Positions 29,565 through 34,367 of a DNA stretch of 34,367 nt are shown piece by piece. Origin of the DNA: Streptomyces sp. SID10853 (GTDB lineage: Bacteria; Actinomycetota; Actinomycetes; Streptomycetales; Streptomycetaceae); NCBI RefSeq assembly GCF_010548145.1, contig NZ_JAAGLN010000058.1:1-34367 (forward strand), read 5' to 3'. The position numbers and the translations under genes were made by a program. Numbering within the stretch: the first letter of the stretch is position 1; the number at the start of each line of letters is the position of its first letter. The notes beneath the pieces are model-generated. The model searched no databases, had not been told where the DNA came from, and saw only the letters and a program-made list of their open reading frames with translations.

Positions 29565-29639
29565 GCGCTGCGGCTGGGCCTGCTACGGCTGGGTCTGCTA
29601 CGCCTGGGTCTGCTACGGCTTGGTCTGCTGTGCCTGTGA
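29565..29639. repeat. 15-bp tandem repeat, about five copies
   Basis: Units CTGCTACGGCTGGGT, CTGCTACGCCTGGGT and CTGCTACGGCTTGGT (29580-29624) are flanked by two more divergent copies. The unit length is a multiple of three, so frames through it code for pentapeptide repeats, but no convincing gene covers it. It lies between the nuclease gene and the response regulator. Confidence 0.85.
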
Positions 29640-29792
29640 GCGCGGGGCGTGCCGGGCCTGAGCCCCGCTCAGCCTGGCCCTGCCTCGGTCGGCGCGCTGT
29701 GACTGATCCGTCCCGGACTCCCCCGGTACGCCCCGCGCCGTCCCGGTGGGCCGGTCAGGGCAGAATGAGGCCGGTCTAGCGAAGGAGTTCTT

Positions 29793-30467
29793 GTGGCGAT
29801 CCGCGTCCTACTGGTCGACGACCAGCCGCTGCTGCGCACCGGTTTCCGGATGATTCTGGAGGCCGAGCAGGACCTCGCGGTGGTCGGTGAGGCCGGGGAC
29901 GGCCTCCAGGCCCTCGACCAGGTCCGCGCGCTGCAGCCCGATGTGGTGCTGATGGACATCAGGATGCCCCGGATGGACGGGGTCGAGGCCACCCGCCAGA
30001 TCACCGGTCCCGGCCGGGACGGTCCGGCGAAGGTCCTGGTGCTGACCACCTTCGACCTGGACGAGTACGTCGTGGAGGCCCTGCGGGCCGGTGCGAGCGG
30101 CTTCCTGCTCAAGGACGCGCCCGCCAACGAGCTGGTCCAGGCGATCCGGGTGGTGGCGGGCGGCGAGGCGATGCTGGCCCCGAGCATCACCCGCCGGCTC
30201 CTCGACAAGTACGCGGACCATCTGCCTTCGGGCGAGGACCCCGTTCCTGACACGCTGCACACGCTGACCGAGCGCGAGGTGGAAGTGCTCAAGCTGGTCG
30301 CGCGGGGCCTGTCGAACGCGGAGATCGCCGCCGACCTGTTCGTCAGTGAGACCACGGTCAAGACCCATGTGGGCCATGTACTGACCAAGCTGGGGCTGCG
30401 CGACCGGGTCCAGGCCGCGGTCTACGCGTACGAGAGCGGTCTGGTACGGCCGGGGGCCCAGCAGTAG
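29793..30467 (+). CDS. NarL/FixJ-type response regulator
   Basis: The 224-residue protein has a receiver domain (VLLVDDQPLLRTGFRMIL with the acidic pair D9/D10, phospho-acceptor D55 in VLMDIRMPRMDG, TTFDLDEYV and Lys in FLLKDAP). A LuxR-type helix-turn-helix follows (LTEREVEVLKLVARGLSNAEIAADLFVSETTVKTHVGHVLTKLGLRDRVQAAVYA). It should be phosphorylated by a sensor kinase and bind DNA as a dimer. GTG 29793 has AAGGAG five bases upstream. No histidine kinase gene lies on either side, which is unusual for this family. The gene stands alone and ends in the palindromic terminator at 30475-30516. Confidence 0.95.
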   Translation: MAIRVLLVDDQPLLRTGFRMILEAEQDLAVVGEAGDGLQALDQVRALQPDVVLMDIRMPRMDGVEATRQITGPGRDGPAKVLVLTTFDLDEYVVEALRAGASGFLLKDAPANELVQAIRVVAGGEAMLAPSITRRLLDKYADHLPSGEDPVPDTLHTLTEREVEVLKLVARGLSNAEIAADLFVSETTVKTHVGHVLTKLGLRDRVQAAVYAYESGLVRPGAQQ

Positions 30468-30474
30468 TTCCGGG

Positions 30475-30516
30475 GCTGCCGGACCGTTCCGAGGCGCCTC
30501 GGAACGGTCCGGCAGC
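30475..30516. terminator. Perfect 42-bp palindrome, bidirectional terminator
   Basis: Positions 30475-30494 and 30497-30516 are exactly complementary, with the central CG also self-complementary, so the whole stretch is one palindrome. It lies between converging genes, eight bases after the response-regulator stop. Confidence 0.9.
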
Positions 30517-30581
30517 GCCCCACACCTCACCGGCCCGGCAGCGCACCGGCCGGTCGCCCGGGGTGCGCTGCCTCCGGCCGG

Positions 30582-32183
30582 TCAGCTGACGCCGCGGCCG
30601 AGCTCCCAGATCTGCAGGGCGGACGAGTTGCTCAGCGCCCACTCCACACCGGTCAGGTCGTCCCTGGCCGCCACATACTGCTTGCCCTGCCAGAGCGGCA
30701 GCACGGGGACGTCGTCCGCGACGATGTCCTGGATCTTCTGGAGCGGTGCCACCGCAGTGGTGCGGTCGGCGGCCTTGCGCGAGTCCGGGATGTACTTGTC
30801 GCGGATGGCGAGGTTCGCATAGGGCAACTTGAGGAAGTTGCCCTTGCTGAGGAACGGCGAGATGAAGTTGTCCGCGTCGGGGAAGTCCGGGAACCAGCCC
30901 ATGCCGTAGACCGCGTAGTCGCCCTTCAGCTCCTCGGGACGGAACTGCGCCCACTTGTGGCCCTGGATCGACACGTCGAAGAGCCCCGAGGCGTTCAGCT
31001 GCTTCTTGAGCAGCGCGAACTCCTTGGCCGTGCCTGGCCCGTAGTGGTCGCTGGTGTAATGCAGCGTCAGCCGGACCTTGTCGGTGATCCCCGCGGAGTG
31101 CAGGATCTGGGCGGCCTCGGACTTGCTCGGATCGCCGTACTTGTTGAAGAACGAATTCGAGTGTCCGCCGATGCCGGAGGGGATCAGCGAGTAGAGCGGC
31201 TCGGAGGTCGCCCCGTACACCTGGCTGGCGATCTGTCCGCGGTCGACGAGCGCGGCCATCGCCTGGCGGACCGCCTTGTTCTTCACCGACGGGTCATTGG
31301 TGTTGAAACCCAGGTAGCGGATCTCCAGACCGGGGCTCTCGACGAAGTTGATGTTCTGCGACGACCCCTTCGAGAACTGGTCGATCTGCTCCGGAGACAT
31401 CGTGCGGGCCATCATGTCGATCTTCTTGGACTTCAGAGCGGCGCCCATCGCGGCGGCGTCGGTGAAGGAGTCGATCTCGACCTTGTCGTTCTGCAGCTTC
31501 AGCGACCCCTTGTAGTGGGGGTTCTTGGTGAAGATCGCCTTCTGCAGCCGGTTGTTGCTGACCTCGGCCTTGAAGGTGTAGGGGCCGGAGCCGTCGACCA
31601 CGAAGCCCTTGCGCAGCTTGTTCGGCGCGTACGTGCTCTTCTCCACGATGCCCGCGGCCGGGGTCGCCAGCTTGTACGGGAAGGTGGCATCGGGCGTCTT
31701 GAGGTGGAAGACCAGCTCGTGACTGCTCACGGGCTCGATGGTGTCGATGTTCTCCAGCAGACCGGCCGGCCCGTTCGGGTCGTTGATGCGGCTGACGCGC
31801 TCCAGGGAGTACTTCACATCGGTCGCCGTGAGGGGATCGCCGTTGGCGAACGTCAGCCCGCTGCGGAGCTTGCAGCGGTAGCTCTCGTTCTGGGTGTCCG
31901 TGAAGTGGCAGTCGCTCGCGGCGTCCGGCACCGGCAGGCCGCCACCACGCGGCATCTGCATGAGCGACTGGAGGGTGGGGCGCAGGAAGTTCCAGACACC
32001 GGTGTCATAGGTGTACGCGGGGTCGAGAGGAGCCGGAGCCTTCTTGCCGGACTCGATGAAGTCCGTCGTGCCCACGACGATGGCTTTGCCGCCGTCGTCG
32101 CCGCTGCCTGTGCCGCCGCACGCGGCGAGTACCGGAGCGAGCAGGCACGCTATCGCCGGCAGCACCAGAGTCTTGCGGTTCAT
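30582..32183 (-). CDS. ABC transporter substrate-binding lipoprotein, family 5 (peptide/oligopeptide type)
   Basis: ATG 32183, with AGGAGA nine bases upstream, begins a lipoprotein signal peptide: MNRKTLVLPAIACLLAPVL, then LAAC with the lipidated Cys. An ATG six codons earlier has no ribosome binding site. The 533-residue protein has SBP_bac_5 blocks: PTLQSLMQM, YRCKLRSGLTFANGDPLTATDVKYSLERV, DGSGPYTFKAE, IRYLGFNTNDPSVKNKAVRQAMAALVDR and GMGWFPDFPDADNFISPFLS. It binds peptides, nickel-type ligands or other solutes for import. No permease or ATPase gene is adjacent, so it is an orphan binding protein or works with a transporter encoded elsewhere. An inverted repeat at 32246-32269 lies in its leader. 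Confidence 0.93.
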   Translation of the reverse strand: MNRKTLVLPAIACLLAPVLAACGGTGSGDDGGKAIVVGTTDFIESGKKAPAPLDPAYTYDTGVWNFLRPTLQSLMQMPRGGGLPVPDAASDCHFTDTQNESYRCKLRSGLTFANGDPLTATDVKYSLERVSRINDPNGPAGLLENIDTIEPVSSHELVFHLKTPDATFPYKLATPAAGIVEKSTYAPNKLRKGFVVDGSGPYTFKAEVSNNRLQKAIFTKNPHYKGSLKLQNDKVEIDSFTDAAAMGAALKSKKIDMMARTMSPEQIDQFSKGSSQNINFVESPGLEIRYLGFNTNDPSVKNKAVRQAMAALVDRGQIASQVYGATSEPLYSLIPSGIGGHSNSFFNKYGDPSKSEAAQILHSAGITDKVRLTLHYTSDHYGPGTAKEFALLKKQLNASGLFDVSIQGHKWAQFRPEELKGDYAVYGMGWFPDFPDADNFISPFLSKGNFLKLPYANLAIRDKYIPDSRKAADRTTAVAPLQKIQDIVADDVPVLPLWQGKQYVAARDDLTGVEWALSNSSALQIWELGRGVS

Positions 32184-32682
32184 TCTGGACGTTCTCCTCA
32201 TCCGGCACTGGGATACAGCGATGTACAGACACTCCGCCGCTGCCGCCCGATCGGGGCGGGGCGATCGGGCCGGGTACAGAGCGATCAGTCCAGTGATCCC
32301 GGCCGCTTGGTGGGCGCCGGGGGCACAGAAGTGTACGGCGAAGTTCTCGCCTTGAGATTAGTGGGGAACGTCAGGAAACCTGGACCGGGGGCGACTTGGG
32401 TGGGATCCACATCATCTTCACGAATAGCGGAGCGTCAATATCCGACCACCGAAATGATTCGTACACCGCTTCACCAATCGGGACACAAGGGCACGTGCGG
32501 AGCCGTGGTTCACCGGTCGCAGCACGCAAATGCCCCCGTGTCGACGTTTCGTCAGGTGATGAACGTCACTCCAACCTCGCCTTTCGTAAAGCGCGAAGCC
32601 CTCTCTTCATGCTCACGTAAATACTCGTGGCCGGCGGGCGCTGATTCCCGTCAAAACGAAAGCAACACGGTCAGTATCCGGC
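32184..32682. other. Long intergenic region upstream of the solute-binding protein gene
   Basis: About 500 bases hold no gene that can be supported. The part from about 32400 to 32670 is visibly richer in A and T than the rest of the window. The inverted repeat CCCGATCG-N8-CGATCGGG lies at 32246-32269. GAACGTCA occurs near 32366 and again near 32560 on the plus strand. No complete promoter was identified, and no terminator was found for the HAD gene that reads into it. Confidence 0.6.
32246..32269. promoter_or_regulatory. Inverted repeat in the leader of the solute-binding protein gene
   Basis: CCCGATCG (32246-32253) and CGATCGGG (32262-32269) are perfect inverted repeats eight bases apart, about 60 bases upstream of ATG 32183. 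It may be an operator or an mRNA hairpin. Confidence 0.5.
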
Positions 32683-33384
32683 TCAGTGCATTCCGTTGAC
32701 CAGTGCCCTGAGAAAGCCCAGATCGACTTCTTCGAGAGATCCGACGACTACGCGTCCGTCTGCTGCGGCGATGGGCGCCACGGACGGCACGGCCACCACC
32801 CGGCACCCTGCGGCCTCCGCCGCCGCCACCCCGGTCGCGGTGTCCTCGATGACCGCACAGCGCGCCGGATCGGCTTCCAGGCCCGCGGCGGCGGCGAGAT
32901 AGGGCTCGGGGTGCGGCTTCGTCCGCGCCACCTCGTCGCCCGCGACGGTCAGGGCGAAGTTCTCGGGGCCGAGAGACTTCAGGACCTGGTCGATGATCCG
33001 CCGGTGCGAGGCGGAGACCAGGGCTGTGGGGACGCCGTGCGCGGCCAGTTCGGTGAGCAGTCGCAGCGCCCCCGGCATCAGCGGCACCCCGCCCGAGATC
33101 CGCGCCTCGAACCGGTCGTTGAGCAGCGTGGTCAGTTCGGGCAGTGCGATGTCCGCACCGGTCACCTCGATGAGGTACCCGGCGCTGCGGGTCATGGGCC
33201 CGCCCACCACGGTGTCCCGCCAGCGCTCGTCGAGCCGGTGGCCGAGCGCGGCGAACACGTCCACCTCGGCGTCCCACCAGATGCCCTCGGTGTCCACCAG
33301 CGTGCCGTCCATGTCGAGCAGGACGGCCTGCAGGGCTGCGCCTTCGGCCATACGGGTGTTGAGCGCGGCGACCGTACTCGTCAT
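32683..33384 (-). CDS. HAD-superfamily phosphatase
   Basis: The 233-residue protein (ATG 33384 behind AGGAGGT) is a haloacid-dehalogenase phosphatase with a helical cap, the beta-phosphoglucomutase-like type. Motif I is VLLDMDGTLVDTE, with the nucleophile D24 and acid/base D26. Motif II is TALVSASHRR, motif III includes RTKPHPEPYL with the lysine, and motif IV is VIEDTATGVAAAEAAGCRVVAVP. It hydrolyses small phosphate esters; the substrate is unknown. It reads away from metH on the same strand, separated by a terminator. The open frame from 33507 is a longer, unsupported start. Confidence 0.92.
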   Translation of the reverse strand: MTSTVAALNTRMAEGAALQAVLLDMDGTLVDTEGIWWDAEVDVFAALGHRLDERWRDTVVGGPMTRSAGYLIEVTGADIALPELTTLLNDRFEARISGGVPLMPGALRLLTELAAHGVPTALVSASHRRIIDQVLKSLGPENFALTVAGDEVARTKPHPEPYLAAAAGLEADPARCAVIEDTATGVAAAEAAGCRVVAVPSVAPIAAADGRVVVGSLEEVDLGFLRALVNGMH

Positions 33385-33411
33385 ACGGGGACACCTCCTG
33401 GAGGGACACGA

Positions 33412-33486
33412 AGGCCGGTCACTCACCCTGCTGGGTGGGCAACCGGCCTGTACCGGACCGACCAGTGTACGTCGGAGCGGTCCGGT
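33412..33486 (-). promoter_or_regulatory. Leader and candidate promoter of the HAD gene
   Basis: On the minus strand TACACT, around 33466, could be a -10, though no -35 was found. It is flanked by the inverted repeat ACCGGACCG (33452-33460) and CGGTCCGGT (33478-33486). A second hairpin (AGGCCGGT with ACCGGCCT, 33412-33449) lies closer to the start codon. Confidence 0.4.
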
Positions 33487-33503
33487 CCGCGCTGTGATGC
33501 GGT

Positions 33504-33543
33504 GCACGCACCGGCGGACGGGTGACCGACCGCCGGTGCGTGC
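33504..33543 (-). terminator. Terminator after metH
   Basis: A 14-bp stem (33504-33517 with 33530-33543) encloses a 12-base loop. It lies just past the metH stop at 33556 as read on the minus strand. Confidence 0.8.
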
Positions 33544-33555
33544 TGGTCCACCGGG

Positions 33556-34367
33556 TTACCGGGCGTTGAAGTACTTGGCCTCGGGGTGGTGGATGACGAT
33601 CGCGTCGGTGGACTGCTCGGGGTGGAGCTGGAACTCCTCCGAGAGGTGGACCCCGATCCGCTCCGGCTGGAGCAGTTCGGCGATCTTCGCCCGGTCCTCC
33701 AGATCGGGGCAGGCACCGTAGCCGAGGGAGAAACGCGCGCCGCGGTACTTGAGGGCGAACATGTCCTGGACGTCGGAGGGGTCCTCCCCCGCGTAGCCGA
33801 GCTCGGAGCGGACCCGGGCGTGCCAGTACTCGGCGAGGGCTTCGGCCAACTGAACGGACAGGCCGTGCAGTTCGAGGTAGTCGCGGTAGGAGTTGGCCGC
33901 GAACAGCTCGGCGGTGGCCTCACCGATCCGGGAGCCGACGGTGACGACCTGAAGGCCGATCACATCCGTTTCGCCCGACTCCTCGGGGCGGAAGAAGTCG
34001 GCGAGGCAGAGCCGCCGGCCACGACGCTGCCGGGGGAAGGTGAAGCGCGTGCGCTCGGAGCCGTCGTCGTTGAGGAGGATGAGGTCTTCGCCCTTGGACA
34101 CGCAGGGGAAGTAGCCGTAGACGACGGCCGCTTCCAGCATGTTCTTGGTGTGCAGCTGGTCCAGCCAGCCCCGCAGATGCGGCCGGCCCTCGCTCTCGAC
34201 CAGCTCCTCATAGGTGGGCCCCTCGCCCTTGCGGGCCTCCTTGAGCCCCCACTGGCCCTTGAACAGGGCGCCCTCGTCCAGCCAGGACGCGTACTCCTTG
34301 AGCTGGATACCCTTGACCACCCGGGTGCCCCAGAACGGCGGCTCCGGCACCGGGTTGTCCGTGGCCA
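33556..34367 (-). CDS. metH: Cobalamin-dependent methionine synthase MetH, C-terminal part, cut by window edge
   Basis: The open frame runs from the right edge to 33558, with 270 residues visible. It is the AdoMet-binding reactivation domain of MetH: PFWGTRVVKGIQLKEYASWLDEGALFKGQWG, TKNMLEAAVVYGYFPC, ERTRFTFPRQRRGRRLCLADFF, GLQVVTVG, EALAEYWHARVRSELGY and RFSLGYGACPDLEDRAKIAELLQPERIGVHLSEEFQLHPEQSTDAIV. MetH transfers the methyl group of methyltetrahydrofolate to homocysteine via cobalamin. This domain remethylates oxidised cobalamin. The methyltransferase and B12 domains, and any riboswitch, lie outside the window. Confidence 0.95.
   Translation of the reverse strand, partial: ATDNPVPEPPFWGTRVVKGIQLKEYASWLDEGALFKGQWGLKEARKGEGPTYEELVESEGRPHLRGWLDQLHTKNMLEAAVVYGYFPCVSKGEDLILLNDDGSERTRFTFPRQRRGRRLCLADFFRPEESGETDVIGLQVVTVGSRIGEATAELFAANSYRDYLELHGLSVQLAEALAEYWHARVRSELGYAGEDPSDVQDMFALKYRGARFSLGYGACPDLEDRAKIAELLQPERIGVHLSEEFQLHPEQSTDAIVIHHPEAKYFNAR

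Noticed and set aside
29555..29779. A 74-codon open frame through the 15-bp repeats
   Set aside because: It has no ribosome binding site, is low-complexity Ala/Ser/Pro, and is explained by the tandem repeat. A gene is not excluded, but nothing supports it.
32396..32620. A 74-codon plus-strand frame in the AT-richer intergenic region
   Set aside because: It starts with TTG, has no ribosome binding site and its codon use is unlike Streptomyces genes.
33385..33555. A cobalamin riboswitch next to metH
   Set aside because: This side is downstream of metH and shows only terminator and simple inverted repeats. A B12 riboswitch would be upstream of metH, outside the window.

Overview
The window is very GC-rich. 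Most start codons are GTG or ATG behind GGAG-type ribosome binding sites, and third codon positions are almost all G or C. Gene content and order (Pup-proteasome genes, Tat genes, pafBC, metH) point to an actinomycete, almost certainly Streptomyces. No rRNA, tRNA, CRISPR array, insertion sequence or prophage gene was recognised.

Left end (1-4560): a translationally coupled minus-strand operon encodes an FAD-dependent oxidoreductase, a DUF1365 protein and two cyclopropane-fatty-acid-synthase-like methyltransferases, the last cut by the window edge. Divergent from it is a fasciclin-domain lipoprotein very like mycobacterial MPT83/MPT70. The shared intergenic region carries two opposed copies of GACCAATCC-N16-CGAAT, a promoter type close to that of mycobacterial SigK. 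This suggests one ECF sigma factor switches on both lipid modification and the surface lipoprotein.

4730-18112: an RluA-family pseudouridine synthase gene converges on a long minus-strand block. In transcription order this block runs: MFS transporter, pafA (Pup ligase), a two-domain FKBP lipoprotein, a cytosolic FKBP, pafB, pafC, a zinc-ribbon protein, a small membrane protein, tatA, tatC, a DagK-like lipid kinase and a HelY-like helicase. Several terminators divide it into sub-operons. pafB has its own promoter with an inverted repeat just after the predicted start site.

18113-24979: a plus-strand LacI-family regulator faces away from the MFS/pafA unit. It is followed by the minus-strand proteasome core arc (mpa), dop, pup, prcB and prcA. 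Together the genes give a complete pupylation system: Pup already ending in Gly-Gly-Glu, ligase PafA, depupylase Dop, the ATPase ring ARC and the 20S subunits PrcB and PrcA. pup has a candidate promoter overlapped by a tandem palindromic repeat.

25221-34367: divergent from arc lies a small CxxDxxC ferredoxin gene. Beyond it come an exported protein with a DxDGDG motif, the tRNA m1A58 methyltransferase TrmI, an M50 site-2 protease with CBS domains, a RecB-like Fe-S nuclease, an orphan NarL-type response regulator, an orphan family-5 solute-binding lipoprotein, a HAD phosphatase and the C-terminal part of metH, which runs off the right edge. Convergent gene pairs are separated by strong hairpins, one of them a perfect 42-bp palindrome.
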